A DNA stretch of 64,000 bases from Chryseobacterium ginsenosidimutans (GCF_024807225.1 NZ_JANUCO010000001.1:2790001-2854000), one strand, 5' to 3'; shown: positions 1 through 8,602, counted from the first letter of the stretch. The notes: generated by a model not told the origin, from the sequence alone. A program made the numbers and translations.

Positions 1-274
1 TACAAATAAAAATATAGAAAATACTTTAATTGAAAAATCATGGTTGAAAGATAAATTTCAAGAGATAAATTGTATTACAAAAGTTTATCCAAGTGATGCC
101 AATTTCTTTTTAATTGAATTTGAAAATGTAGATAAAGTGTATGAAAAACTATTGGAAAAAGAAATTTTGACAAGTAAAAGAAGCCCTCAAATTCCAGATT
201 GCATCAGAATAAATGTTGGAAACAGAAATGAAAACATTCAATTAATTCAAGTTTTAAAACAGATAACCTTATAG
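1..274 (+). CDS. hisC: Histidinol-phosphate aminotransferase, C-terminal part
   Basis: The reading frame is open from position 2 to the stop at 274, so this is the 3' end of a gene that begins before the window. The last ~90 residues read like the small C-terminal domain of class I/II PLP aminotransferases (VYPSDANFFLIEF, then IRINVGNRNEN, where the Arg of the IRI(N/S)VG motif binds substrate carboxylate or phosphate). Its place directly before hisB in a his operon makes HisC, which transaminates imidazole-acetol phosphate, the natural call. An internal TTG at 44 is not a start. Confidence 0.85.
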   Translation, partial: TNKNIENTLIEKSWLKDKFQEINCITKVYPSDANFFLIEFENVDKVYEKLLEKEILTSKRSPQIPDCIRINVGNRNENIQLIQVLKQITL

Positions 275-294
275 ATTTTCAAAACCTATAAGGT
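266..294 (+). terminator. Hairpin at the hisC stop codon
   Basis: ACCTTATAG and CTATAAGGT form a perfect 9-bp stem around an 11-nt loop, and the left arm contains the hisC stop codon. A short T-rich stretch follows, but hisB starts only 34 nt later in the same direction. It may be a weak or attenuating terminator, or a dispersed palindrome of the kind common in flavobacteria. Confidence 0.4.
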
Positions 295-327
295 CTATTT
301 AATTAAAGCATTACAAATATTTTAGAT

Positions 328-1422
328 ATGAAAAAAGTATTATTTATAGATAGAGATGGCACATTGATCATTGAACCAAAAACTGATTTCCAAGTCGATT
401 CTTTAGAGAAATTGGAGTTTTATCCCGGAGTTTTTCAAAACCTTTCAAAAATTGCTAAAGAGCTTGATTATGAGTTGGTCATGGTGACCAATCAAGATGG
501 TTTGGGAACAGAAAGTTTTCCTTATGAAGATTTTATAAAACCACATGAAATGATGTTGAAAGCCATTGAAAATGAAGGAGTTATTTTTAACGATATTCTA
601 ATTGATAAGACTTTTGAACATGAAAACCTACCTACCAGAAAACCAGGAATTGGAATGTTCGGAAAATATATTTACGGGGATTATGATCTTGGAAATTCGT
701 TTGTGATCGGAGACAGATTGACTGATATTCAGTTAGCAAAAAATTTAACCTCAAAAGCGATTTTCATTAATACTATTCAGAATGAAGATGCAGAACTTAC
801 GACAGAAAGCTGGAGTGAAATTTATTTATATTTAAAACAAATTCCGCGAAAATCCAACGTTTCAAGAAAGACGAACGAAACGGATGTTGAAGTTGAAATC
901 AACCTCGACGGAAGCGGAAATTCTGAAATTTCGACTGGATTACATTTTTTTGATCATATGCTTGAACAGATTTCAAAACACGGAAATTTAGATTTAAAAA
1001 TTAAAGTAAAAGGTGATTTGCAGGTTGATGAGCATCACACGATGGAAGATACAGGAATTGTTTTGGGAGAAGCTGTTTTGAAGGCTTTAGGAAATAAAAA
1101 AGGGATTGAAAGATATGGCTTTCTGCTTCCGATGGATGATTGTCTGGCGCAGGTTGCCATTGATTTTGGAGGAAGATCTTGGCTGGTTTGGAATGCAAAT
1201 TTTAAAAGAGAAAAAATCGGAGATGTACCGACCGAAATGTTTGAGCATTTTTTTAAATCTTTCACTGATTCGGCGAAATGTAATGTAAATATTAAAGTGG
1301 AAGGCGAGAATGAACACCACAAGATTGAATCGGTTTTCAAAGCCTTTGCAAAAGCAATAAAAATGGCTGTTAATCAAACAGATCAGAACTTTAATGTACC
1401 ATCAACCAAAGGAAGTTTATAG
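328..1422 (+). CDS. hisB: Bifunctional histidinol-phosphatase / imidazoleglycerol-phosphate dehydratase
   Basis: This 364-residue protein catalyses two non-adjacent steps of histidine synthesis. Residues 1-165 are a HAD-type histidinol-phosphatase with the nucleophile motif FIDRDGT (Asp8 and Asp10), the TNQDGLG motif and a late GDRLTD motif. From about residue 175 follows the imidazoleglycerol-phosphate dehydratase, with metal-binding motifs HFFDHMLEQ, DEHHTMEDTG and, near the C-terminus, ENEHHKIES. The fusion order is that of enterobacterial HisB and is usual in Bacteroidota. The start is ATG at 328. The stop is immediately followed by hisH (0 nt gap), so the two genes are translationally coupled. 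Confidence 0.95.
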   Translation: MKKVLFIDRDGTLIIEPKTDFQVDSLEKLEFYPGVFQNLSKIAKELDYELVMVTNQDGLGTESFPYEDFIKPHEMMLKAIENEGVIFNDILIDKTFEHENLPTRKPGIGMFGKYIYGDYDLGNSFVIGDRLTDIQLAKNLTSKAIFINTIQNEDAELTTESWSEIYLYLKQIPRKSNVSRKTNETDVEVEINLDGSGNSEISTGLHFFDHMLEQISKHGNLDLKIKVKGDLQVDEHHTMEDTGIVLGEAVLKALGNKKGIERYGFLLPMDDCLAQVAIDFGGRSWLVWNANFKREKIGDVPTEMFEHFFKSFTDSAKCNVNIKVEGENEHHKIESVFKAFAKAIKMAVNQTDQNFNVPSTKGSL

Positions 1423-2001
1423 ATGATTGCGATTATAAAATACAACGGAGGTAACGTAAATTCCGTACAAAATGCATTGAACAGATTGAGTACAGAATCG
1501 ATTATTACTGATGATTTTGAATTAATTCAAAAAGCTGATAAAGTTATTTTTCCGGGAGTTGGTGAAGCGTCCTCTACGATGAAAATTTTAAAGGAAAAAG
1601 GGCTGGATCAGTTAATTCCGACTTTACAACAACCCATTTTGGGAATTTGTCTGGGAATGCAATTGATGTGTAAAAGCAATGAAGAAGGAGATACCGTCGG
1701 AATGGGGATTTTTGATATCAATGTAAAGAAATTTCCTGCTAAAAATATTGTTCCGCACATGGGTTGGAATACGATTTCGGGTTTTAATTCAGATCTTTTT
1801 TCAGATGTAGAAGAAGAAAGCGACGTCTATTTTGTGCACAGTTTTTATTGTGAATTATCAGAAAATACAACTTCTATGTGCGATTATATTTTGCCTTTCA
1901 GTGCGTCTTTGCAGAAAGATAATTTTTTTGCAATGCAGTTTCACCCTGAAAAATCGGGTAGAATTGGAAGTGGATTATTACAAAATTTTTTAAAACTTTA
2001 A
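1423..2001 (+). CDS. hisH: Imidazole glycerol phosphate synthase, glutaminase subunit
   Basis: A class I glutamine amidotransferase of 192 residues. It hydrolyses glutamine and passes ammonia to HisF. The catalytic triad is visible: Cys in GICLGMQLM, and His and Glu in MQFHPEKSG near the C-terminus. The oxyanion strand PGVGEASS is also present. The length is normal. It starts directly after the hisB stop and hisA begins 2 nt after its stop. Confidence 0.95.
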   Translation: MIAIIKYNGGNVNSVQNALNRLSTESIITDDFELIQKADKVIFPGVGEASSTMKILKEKGLDQLIPTLQQPILGICLGMQLMCKSNEEGDTVGMGIFDINVKKFPAKNIVPHMGWNTISGFNSDLFSDVEEESDVYFVHSFYCELSENTTSMCDYILPFSASLQKDNFFAMQFHPEKSGRIGSGLLQNFLKL

Positions 2002-2003
2002 GT

Positions 2004-2726
2004 ATGAAAATTATTCCTGCAATTGACATTATCGAAGGAAAATGCGTACGTCTGTCAAAGGGTGATTACGGAACGAAAAAAATTTACAACGAAAATCCTG
2101 TAGAAGTAGCTAAAGAGTTTGAAAGTTTTGGCATCAAATTTCTTCATTTGGTTGACTTAGATGGCGCAAAATCAAAACATATTGTTAACCAAAAAGTATT
2201 GGAAAGTATTGCTCAAGAAACGTCTTTACACATCGATTTTGGAGGTGGTTTGAAGACGTTGGAAGATATAGAAATTGCTTTTAATTCAGGGGCAAAACAG
2301 ATTACGATCGGAAGTATTGCGGTTCAAAATCCTGAGTTTTGTTTTGATTTAATTCAAAAATTTGGTTCAGCGAAAATTATTCTGGGAGCTGATTGTGAAA
2401 ATAGGAAAATAAAAACTTCAGGCTGGCTGGAAGAAAGCGACCAAGATGTTATTGATTTTATTATCCAATATCAGGAAAAAGGTGTAAAAAATACAATCTG
2501 TACCGATATTTCTAAAGACGGAATGTTGGAAGGACCTTCTACGGAATTGTATCAGGAAATTTTAACTCAAACTTCTATTGAACTGGTTGCAAGTGGCGGA
2601 ATTTCGGGGATTGAAGACGTCTATAAAATGAAAGAAATCGGATGTTCCGGAACGATTATCGGAAAAGCGATTTATGAAGGGAGAATAAGCTTACAACAAC
2701 TACAAAATTTTATTGAAAATGCTTAA
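2004..2726 (+). CDS. hisA: ProFAR isomerase (phosphoribosyl-formimino AICAR-phosphate isomerase)
   Basis: A 240-residue TIM barrel for the Amadori isomerisation that precedes the HisHF step. The N-terminal catalytic Asp is in PAIDIIEGKCVRL, and two phosphate-binding loops are seen, DFGGGLKT and ASGGISG, with a second catalytic Asp in CTDISKDGML. It is related to HisF by ancient duplication. Its 3' end overlaps the hisF start by 8 nt. Confidence 0.95.
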   Translation: MKIIPAIDIIEGKCVRLSKGDYGTKKIYNENPVEVAKEFESFGIKFLHLVDLDGAKSKHIVNQKVLESIAQETSLHIDFGGGLKTLEDIEIAFNSGAKQITIGSIAVQNPEFCFDLIQKFGSAKIILGADCENRKIKTSGWLEESDQDVIDFIIQYQEKGVKNTICTDISKDGMLEGPSTELYQEILTQTSIELVASGGISGIEDVYKMKEIGCSGTIIGKAIYEGRISLQQLQNFIENA

Positions 2727-3471
2727 AAAAAGAATTATCCCTTGTTTGGATATAAAAGACGGAACGACGGTAAAAGGAATCAACTTTGAAGGATTGAGAA
2801 ATGCAGGAAATCCCATTGAACTGGCGAAAAAATATGAAAATGAAGGCGCTGATGAATTGGTTTTTCTGGATATTACAGCAACTATTGAAGGGCGAAAAAC
2901 TTTTGTTGAATTGGTAAAAGATATTGCAAAAGAACTCAGTATTCCTTTTACAGTCGGAGGCGGAATTTCTACGGTTGAAGATGTCAGAAAACTACTGGAA
3001 GTCGGAGCAGATAAAATCAGTATTAATTCTTCCGCAGTTAAAAATCCGCAATTGATCTCTGATTTGGCGAAAGAATTTGGGAGTCAATGTATTGTTGTTG
3101 CTATAGATACAAAGTTTATTGATGGTTTGGATTGGGTTCACATCAAAGGAGGAAGAGAAAAGACGGATCTTAAAACCTTGGATTGGGCAAAAAAAGCGGA
3201 ACAATCGGGAGCAGGAGAAATCCTTTTAACATCGATGGATGGCGACGGAACAAAAAATGGTTTTGACATAAGAATTACAAAATTAATTGCTGAAAACGTA
3301 AATATTCCTGTCATCGCTTCAGGAGGAGCCGGAAATAGGGAGGATTTTGAAAATGTTTTCAACGAAACAAAGGCTACAGGAGCTTTGGCTGCAAGTATTT
3401 TTCACTTTGGAGAAATTAATATCGATGACTTAAAACAAAATTTAAAACAGAAAAAAATAGCAATCAGATGA
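2719..3471 (+). CDS. hisF: Imidazole glycerol phosphate synthase, cyclase subunit
   Basis: A 250-residue TIM barrel that closes the imidazole ring with ammonia delivered by HisH. The motifs are IIPCLDIKDG (catalytic Asp), TVGGGISTVEDV, KISINSSAVKNP and IASGGAGN. The ATG at 2719 is chosen over an in-frame TTG at 2713 because the family begins MLxKRIIPCLD. The start overlaps the last 8 nt of hisA. The TGA stop overlaps the hisIE start (ATGA). Confidence 0.95.
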   Translation: MLKKRIIPCLDIKDGTTVKGINFEGLRNAGNPIELAKKYENEGADELVFLDITATIEGRKTFVELVKDIAKELSIPFTVGGGISTVEDVRKLLEVGADKISINSSAVKNPQLISDLAKEFGSQCIVVAIDTKFIDGLDWVHIKGGREKTDLKTLDWAKKAEQSGAGEILLTSMDGDGTKNGFDIRITKLIAENVNIPVIASGGAGNREDFENVFNETKATGALAASIFHFGEINIDDLKQNLKQKKIAIR

Positions 3472-4055
3472 AAATAAATTTTAATAAATCGAAGGGTTTA
3501 GTACCTGTTATTATTCAGGATGACAGAACATTGCAGGTGTTGATGTTGGGTTATATGAATGAAGAAGCTTTTGAAAAGACAGAAAAAGAGAAAATTGTTA
3601 CTTTTTTCAGCCGATCAAAAAACAGACTTTGGACGAAAGGGGAAGAATCTGGGAATTTTCTAACGGTAAAAAGTATTGATGTTGATTGTGATCAGGATAC
3701 AATTTTAATTAAGGCTATTCCTGGAAATATGGTTTGTCACACCGGAAGTTTCAGTTGTTTTGGAGATAAAAGTTCGAAAGGATTTTTATATGAATTAGAA
3801 GGGAAAATCAACCAAAGAATTGATGAAAAAGTTGAAGATTCTTATACCTATTCTTTATACGAGAAAGGCATCAATAAAATGGCTCAAAAAGTAGGAGAGG
3901 AGGCTGTAGAACTGGTAATTGAAGCGAAAGATAATAATGATGATCTGTTTAAAAATGAAGCTGCAGATTTACTTTATCACTATTTAATTTTATTGAAAGC
4001 CAAAAATATCCGCTTAGAAGATATTGAAGAAACTTTGATGTCGCGTGACAAATAA
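3468..4055 (+). CDS. hisIE: Bifunctional phosphoribosyl-AMP cyclohydrolase / phosphoribosyl-ATP pyrophosphatase
   Basis: This 195-residue fusion catalyses steps 2 and 3 of histidine synthesis. The HisI part (to about residue 110) has the metal and zinc motifs SRSKNRLWTKGEESGN, DVDCDQDT and CHTGSFSCF. The HisE part has the all-alpha NTP pyrophosphohydrolase motif KVGEEAVELVIEA followed by NEAADLLYH. It is the last gene of the his operon and its ATG overlaps the hisF stop by 4 nt. Confidence 0.95.
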   Translation: MKINFNKSKGLVPVIIQDDRTLQVLMLGYMNEEAFEKTEKEKIVTFFSRSKNRLWTKGEESGNFLTVKSIDVDCDQDTILIKAIPGNMVCHTGSFSCFGDKSSKGFLYELEGKINQRIDEKVEDSYTYSLYEKGINKMAQKVGEEAVELVIEAKDNNDDLFKNEAADLLYHYLILLKAKNIRLEDIEETLMSRDK

Positions 4056-4088
4056 GCTGTACTTTTATATGAATTAAAAACTAAAATC

Positions 4089-4232
4089 ATGGCAGAAGAC
4101 AAAAAAGAAAACCCGGAATTGCCGAAAAGCAGAGAACCAAAAGATCCGAATAGTGCTTCCGGAAAACAAGGAGGTAGTGTAGGAAAAGTAAGGACCAATG
4201 AAGCTGAAAAAGGCGGTACAAGAGGTGGATAA
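4089..4232 (+). CDS. Small hydrophilic protein, unknown function
   Basis: A 47-residue ORF, MAEDKKENPELPKSREPKDP at the start and a Gly/Lys-rich end (KGGTRGG). It is highly charged, has no membrane segment and is probably disordered. It lies 33 nt after hisIE on the same strand, so it could be transcribed with the his operon. I do not recognise a family. A similar small Lys/Asn/Pro-rich protein is encoded at 17770-17949. The codon pattern and a clean ATG favour a real gene, but this is not certain. Confidence 0.55.
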   Translation: MAEDKKENPELPKSREPKDPNSASGKQGGSVGKVRTNEAEKGGTRGG

Positions 4233-4251
4233 GATATTACAATTTATGGAA

Positions 4252-4278
4252 GTTTCGGCGGGCTTTGTCCGCCGAAAC
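4252..4278 (+). terminator. Perfect 10-bp hairpin after the his operon
   Basis: GTTTCGGCGG, a 7-nt loop, and CCGCCGAAAC form a GC-rich stem in otherwise AT-rich DNA. It follows the his operon and the small ORF, so it may end transcription, although only a weak T-run follows. A degenerate relative, GTTTCGGCAAAGCC, is at about 19840, which suggests a REP-like dispersed element. Confidence 0.5.
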
Positions 4279-4346
4279 CCCTTATAATTCAATTAAAAAT
4301 CATTTAAATTTTCAAGATAAGTCCGTTATAAACTTTACTTTACATT

Positions 4347-5255
4347 TTATTTATTTGCAACCGCAAAATGCTGTAACGCTCCGATTGTAGCCTTTCCGAC
4401 ATTAAAAACATACATAATATCCGTATTGGCAAAAGTATCGTCTTTTGTGTGCGGAAGATCACTTCTAAGATATTCAAAAAAGCCTGTAATTACTTCGCCT
4501 TTCTTCTCAAAAGAGACATAGTCGCTGTCTTCTGCGGGATCAGTTTTTGCCTGCAAAGGAGAATACAATGTTGTACAGGTCATCAATTCTTTTGTAACCT
4601 GCGTTGAAGCCGCATTATTTTTAGACGATCCACCTTGGTCTTCATCGCAAAAAACAGTATCATTGAACATGCCTTTTTTTCCACCGACCTGATCGAGATT
4701 AAACACCATCTTTATGTCAATCTGGCGAGTTTTATTTTGGAAAACGACATCATTTGCATAATGCTTACTTCCGTAAAGTCCCTGTTCTTCACCTGAAAAA
4801 TGGATGAATTTAATAGAATATTCGGTAGGAATATCTTTTAAAATTTTCGCTGCTTCAAGAATAATGGATGTTCCGCTTCCGTTATCATTCACACCGGGAC
4901 CGTTAATGCTGTCGAAATGCCCACAAATAATCACATATTTATCAGGATAAAGAGTTCCTTTTTTTGTGATGATAAGGTTTTTCGATTTTAACCTTCCTAT
5001 AGAAAAAGGATCTTCCTCGATTTGATTTTCAGAATAACCGAAGGATAAATATTTATCTTTAATCCATTTCAGGGCATTGTCATTTTCTGCAGAACCAGTT
5101 GTTTTTACCCCAAGTTTTTCAAATTCTTTTAAATTTGATATGATATTTTCTTTCTTTAGCAGGTTCACTCTATCCTGATAAGCCTGAATAAAGGTCTGTG
5201 CACTCAAACTTAAAGTTGATAAAGAAAAGAGGAGAAGTGTAGTAATTTTTTTCAC
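4347..5255 (-). CDS. Secreted M28-family zinc peptidase, short copy
   Basis: A 302-residue protein with a signal peptide (KKITTLLLFSLSTLSLSAQ) and an M28 aminopeptidase-like domain. Di-zinc ligands are visible: His and Asp in ICGHFDSINGPGVNDNGSG, Glu-Glu in FSGEEQGLYGS, Asp in FNLDQVGG, and a late His in LPHTKDDTF. The start codon is GTG (5253-5255); the paralog upstream (5353-6528) also begins GTG. It aligns with that paralog along the whole catalytic domain but stops at HFAVANK, before the T9SS sorting domain. It may therefore stay periplasmic while the longer copy is exported. Confidence 0.85.
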   Translation of the reverse strand: MKKITTLLLFSLSTLSLSAQTFIQAYQDRVNLLKKENIISNLKEFEKLGVKTTGSAENDNALKWIKDKYLSFGYSENQIEEDPFSIGRLKSKNLIITKKGTLYPDKYVIICGHFDSINGPGVNDNGSGTSIILEAAKILKDIPTEYSIKFIHFSGEEQGLYGSKHYANDVVFQNKTRQIDIKMVFNLDQVGGKKGMFNDTVFCDEDQGGSSKNNAASTQVTKELMTCTTLYSPLQAKTDPAEDSDYVSFEKKGEVITGFFEYLRSDLPHTKDDTFANTDIMYVFNVGKATIGALQHFAVANK

Positions 5256-5303
5256 TTTAATAATGGTTTATAGTTTAATAATTCCACAAAAATAGCAATA
5301 AAA

Positions 5304-5330
5304 AAATCCCGAGCAAAAAACTCAGGATTT
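5304..5330 (-). terminator. Terminator after the long M28 peptidase gene
   Basis: AAATCCCGAG and CTCAGGATTT form a stem with one mismatch around CAAAAAA, and the minus-strand transcript continues into a T-run. Its sequence is nearly identical to the hairpin at 6580-6607. Confidence 0.8.
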
Positions 5331-5352
5331 CTATATCTGTTTATTTTAATAA

Positions 5353-6528
5353 CTATTTTCCGATAATTACTTTTCTTACTGCAATTTTATCGTTTGCTTT
5401 TATGGTACACAAATACGCACCATTTACTAAACTGGAAACATTGATTTTCGTTTCGTTTTCTTTGTTTAAAATCAAACGCCCGTTCATATCTGTAATTTCT
5501 ATATTGAAATTTTTAACCTCTTTAGGAAGATCAATATTCAGGAAATCTTTAGCCGGATTCGGATAGATTTTTATCGATTCTAAAGCGTTCGTAGCTGTTT
5601 CATTTGTTCCTAAAACAGTTGTTGCCACTGCAAAATGCTGTAACGCTCCAACTGCCGCTTTTCCAACATTGAATACATACGTTGGGTCTACATTCGCAAA
5701 GGTGTCATTTACCGTATGTTCGTTATAGCTTCTTACATTCTCATAAAACCCTGTAATAATGTCTCCATTGGCTTCAAAAGGCATGTAATCTGATGAATAT
5801 GCATTAGACATTACCGTTTGCAAAGGCGAATACAGCGTTGTACAATTTGCCAATTGCTGTGTAAATGAAAGAGAAGCCGCGTTATTTCCTGTTTGACCGC
5901 TTTGATCGCTTTCGCATTTTATAGCGGTATTTAGATTTCCTAGCTTTCCTCCAACCTGATCAATATTAAATACCAATCGTACATTCAACTGACGAGTTCC
6001 GTTTAGGAAAACAACATTATTCGCATAATGATTACTTCCCAATAACCCTTGTTCTTCTCCCGAAAAATTAATGAACTTGATCGAATATTCTGTCGGAATA
6101 TCTTTTAAAATCCTCGCTGCTTCAAGGATAATTGAAGTTCCGCTTCCGTTATCACTCACTCCGGGACCGGTAATGGTGTCGTAATGCCCGCAAATAATGA
6201 CGTATGTATTAGGATAAACGGTTCCTGTTTTAGTTATTATTAAATTTTTTGCACTTGTATTATTGCTTCCGAAAGTGAAAGAATCTTCGCTCATCTGACT
6301 TGCAGTATATCCATAAGAAAGATACTTTGCTTTTAACCAGTTTAAAGCATCTGTATTGGCGGTTGAACCTGTTGTTTTTACACCAAGGTTTCCAAATTCC
6401 TGCATCAGTGTTGTGACGTTGGTCTGAGAAACCATATCCGCTCGGTTTTTATAGGTCTGAATAAGACTTTGTGCCTCTAAGCCGTAAGTTGCTAATGAAA
6501 TAAATAGAAGGGTAGATAATTTTTTCAC
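5353..6528 (-). CDS. Secreted M28-family zinc peptidase with T9SS sorting domain
   Basis: About 391 residues from a GTG at 6526-6528 (an upstream in-frame start at 6564 would put 12 extra residues before the signal peptide). It has a signal peptide, then an M28 catalytic domain with zinc motifs CGHYDTITGPGVSDNGSG, FSGEEQGLLGS, FNIDQVGG and NEHTVNDTF. The last ~75 residues are a type A T9SS C-terminal signal (KIYPNPAKDFLNIDLP, then DMNGRLI), which directs export through the outer membrane. It is the longer of two tandem paralogs. Confidence 0.88.
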   Translation of the reverse strand: MKKLSTLLFISLATYGLEAQSLIQTYKNRADMVSQTNVTTLMQEFGNLGVKTTGSTANTDALNWLKAKYLSYGYTASQMSEDSFTFGSNNTSAKNLIITKTGTVYPNTYVIICGHYDTITGPGVSDNGSGTSIILEAARILKDIPTEYSIKFINFSGEEQGLLGSNHYANNVVFLNGTRQLNVRLVFNIDQVGGKLGNLNTAIKCESDQSGQTGNNAASLSFTQQLANCTTLYSPLQTVMSNAYSSDYMPFEANGDIITGFYENVRSYNEHTVNDTFANVDPTYVFNVGKAAVGALQHFAVATTVLGTNETATNALESIKIYPNPAKDFLNIDLPKEVKNFNIEITDMNGRLILNKENETKINVSSLVNGAYLCTIKANDKIAVRKVIIGK

Positions 6529-6579
6529 TTTTAAAGAAAGTTTTAAGCATTTAATAATTAACAAATGTATATAATAAAA

Positions 6580-6607
6580 AAATCCCGAGCAAAAAAACTC
6601 GGGATTT
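6580..6607 (-). terminator. Terminator of the rpmI-rplT operon
   Basis: AAATCCCGAG and CTCGGGATTT form a perfect 10-bp stem followed on the minus strand by a T-run. It lies 25 nt after the rplT stop. Confidence 0.85.
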
Positions 6608-6631
6608 ATATTGATAACAAAAAATTCTACA

Positions 6632-6976
6632 TTATTTTACTTGATCAACAACAGCTTTGAAAGCTTCAGGGTGATTCATTGCTAAATCTGCTAAAACTTT
6701 TCTGTTTAGTTCGATGTTGTTCTTTTTAAGAGCTCCCATAAACTGAGAGTAAGACATTCCGTGTACTCTAGCTCCCGCGTTGATACGCGTGATCCAAAGT
6801 GATCTGAAATTTCTTTTCTTTTCTTTTCTACCACGGTAAGCATATTGCATTGCTTTTTCTACCGCGTTTTTAGCTACAGTCCAAACGTTTTTTCTTCTAC
6901 CGAAAAAACCTTTAGCTTGCTTTAAAACTTTTTTTCTACGAGCTCTTGAAGCTACGGAGTTTACTGATCTTGGCAT
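6632..6976 (-). CDS. rplT: 50S ribosomal protein L20
   Basis: A 114-residue basic protein that matches L20 throughout: MPRSVNSVASRARRKKVLKQ, then KGFFGRRKNVWTVAKNAVEKA and YRGRKEKKRNFRSLWITRIN. It binds 23S rRNA early in 50S assembly. It follows rpmI by 120 nt on the minus strand, the usual rpmI-rplT order. Confidence 0.97.
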   Translation of the reverse strand: MPRSVNSVASRARRKKVLKQAKGFFGRRKNVWTVAKNAVEKAMQYAYRGRKEKKRNFRSLWITRINAGARVHGMSYSQFMGALKKNNIELNRKVLADLAMNHPEAFKAVVDQVK

Positions 6977-7096
6977 AATTTAAATTGTTTTTTTGAAATG
7001 TGCGGTAATTGTTTCATTACTCTTAGGTGCTCCATTTCAGGGTTAAATTTTTGAATTTGTTTGAATTCCTATAAACCGAATATAGATTTATAAAAA

Positions 7097-7294
7097 CTAC
7101 TTAATTGCTAATTGACGTTTAACGCTTTTTTCGTCCACTTTTGCAACATAAGAAGTTTGCGTAAGATTTCTCTTCTGCTTAGTTTCTTTCTTTGTCAAAA
7201 TGTGGCTTTTGAAAGCATTTTTTCTTTTAATCTTTCCAGTTCCGGTAAGTTTAAAACGCTTTTTAGCACCTGATTTCGTTTTTAATTTTGGCAT
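7097..7294 (-). CDS. rpmI: 50S ribosomal protein L35
   Basis: A 65-residue basic protein with the L35 signature (MPKLKTKSGAKKRFKLTGTG, then KRKNAFKSHIL and KTKQKRNL). It lies upstream of rplT. In many bacteria rpmI follows infC directly; here an alpha/beta hydrolase gene and two terminators separate them, so this pair appears to have its own promoter. Confidence 0.97.
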   Translation of the reverse strand: MPKLKTKSGAKKRFKLTGTGKIKRKNAFKSHILTKKETKQKRNLTQTSYVAKVDEKSVKRQLAIK

Positions 7295-7367
7295 TGTTTT
7301 GCTTTTTATTATTTTGTTATCAATATCTGTATTGGCTACTCCTAGATATTTTAGGAATAATAGTGTG

Positions 7368-7375
7368 CAAAATTA
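7368..7375 (-). promoter_or_regulatory. Promoter -7 box for rpmI-rplT
   Basis: On the minus strand this reads TAATTTTG, matching the Bacteroidota -7 consensus TAnnTTTG, about 74 nt before the rpmI start. The leader between them holds a small imperfect hairpin (7337-7359, TCCTA/TAGGA arms) that could take part in L20 autoregulation. That last point is inference. Confidence 0.55.
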
Positions 7376-7492
7376 CGAAAAAAAAATGAGACGTGAAAAG
7401 AAATTTTCAAGAGTTGAAGAGGGTAAAGAAGATGACGAAGTCTTTTTTAATAAAATAGGATAGGATTAAAATGATTTCCATTAAAAAACAAA

Positions 7493-7521
7493 AACTACGG
7501 ACGAAAATATCACCCGTAGTT
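7493..7521 (-). terminator. Terminator of the alpha/beta hydrolase gene
   Basis: AACTACGG and CCGTAGTT form an 8-bp stem, and on the minus strand the downstream sequence is T-rich. It lies just after the hydrolase stop. Confidence 0.8.
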
Positions 7522-7542
7522 ATCTTTAAATATATAAGTAAA

Positions 7543-8364
7543 TTATGAGTTAATAAACTCTAAAAGGTCTTTATTAATAACATCTGCATGAGTTGTCGGC
7601 ATTCCGTGAGGGAAGCCTGGATAAGTTTTTATCGTTCCGTTTTTCAATAATTTAATTGATTTTAAGGCTGCATTTTGGTAAGGTACAATCTGATCGTCTT
7701 CTCCATGAAGAACCAAAACAGGAATTTCAGTTGATTGTAGATCTTCTCTGAAATCAGTTTCAGAAAACGCTTTGATACCGTCGTAATGAGCAACGATTCC
7801 ACCCATCATTCCTTGTCTCCACCAGTTTCTCTGGATTCCTTCTTTTATTTCAGCACCGTCTCTGTTATATCCATAGAAAGGGAAAGTAAGATCGATATAA
7901 AACTGTTGTCTGTTGTTCAACGTCTGGTCTCTGATGCCATCAAAAACTTCCATGGGTACACCATCCGGATTGCTGTCGCTTTTTACCATAATTGGCGGAA
8001 CAGCACTGATTAAAACCGCTTTTTTCGCTCTGCCATTCGCATATTTGCTAACATAACGGATTACTTCACCACCACCTGTAGAGTGTCCGATGTGAACTAC
8101 GTCTTTCAGATCAAGAAATTCTACTAATTCAGCAGCATCCGAAGCATATTGTTCAATCGTATGATTATAAATATTCTGACTAGAACGACCGTGACCTCTT
8201 CTGTCGTGAGTAACCACTCTGAAACCTTTCTGTAAGAAAAAGATCACCTGAGAATCCCAGTCATCGGAAGATAAAGGCCATCCGTGGTGAAACATCAATG
8301 TTGGTCCTTCTCCTTGATCTTTGTAAAAAATTTCTGTTCCGTCCTTTAATTTTAATGTACTCAT
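7543..8364 (-). CDS. Alpha/beta hydrolase, non-heme haloperoxidase/esterase type
   Basis: A 273-residue alpha/beta-hydrolase fold protein. The oxyanion-side motif HHGWPLSSDDW, the DRRGHGRS motif, the nucleophile elbow GHSTGGG, the acid loop LHGEDDQIVP and the late His in FPHGMPTTH complete a Ser-Asp-His triad. It most resembles the cofactor-free haloperoxidase/arylesterase group; the natural substrate is unknown. No signal peptide, so cytoplasmic. It has its own -7 box and terminator and sits between infC and rpmI, which normally adjoin. Confidence 0.88.
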   Translation of the reverse strand: MSTLKLKDGTEIFYKDQGEGPTLMFHHGWPLSSDDWDSQVIFFLQKGFRVVTHDRRGHGRSSQNIYNHTIEQYASDAAELVEFLDLKDVVHIGHSTGGGEVIRYVSKYANGRAKKAVLISAVPPIMVKSDSNPDGVPMEVFDGIRDQTLNNRQQFYIDLTFPFYGYNRDGAEIKEGIQRNWWRQGMMGGIVAHYDGIKAFSETDFREDLQSTEIPVLVLHGEDDQIVPYQNAALKSIKLLKNGTIKTYPGFPHGMPTTHADVINKDLLEFINS

Positions 8365-8433
8365 AGTTTTTTTTGGTGTTTAATCGTTTGTTATTTATTT
8401 TGATGAATAAGTTTCTATTTCTTATTTATAAAG

Positions 8434-8441
8434 CAAATGTA
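8434..8441 (-). promoter_or_regulatory. Promoter -7 box for the alpha/beta hydrolase gene
   Basis: TACATTTG on the minus strand fits TAnnTTTG and lies about 70 nt before the start codon. The rest of 8365-8660 is AT-rich and holds only this and the infC terminator. Confidence 0.5.
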
Positions 8442-8602
8442 AAGTAAAATTTTTACCGTAATCTTGATATAGGTTAAATTTTAATAAAAATTAATAACTA
8501 TTATAAAATTATAAAAAATATTAAACAAATTTTAATAATCGATTAAACTACTTTAATAAAAAACGTAAATTCACTGATTTCCGTGATATTTAAAAACAAA
8601 AA

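Noticed and set aside
1001..1377. Open frames antisense to hisB
   Set aside because: They overlap a clearly coding gene on the other strand, have no family features, and are typical shadow frames.
7200..7463. 87-residue plus-strand ORF over rpmI
   Set aside because: It lies mostly antisense to rpmI and across its promoter; no supporting features.
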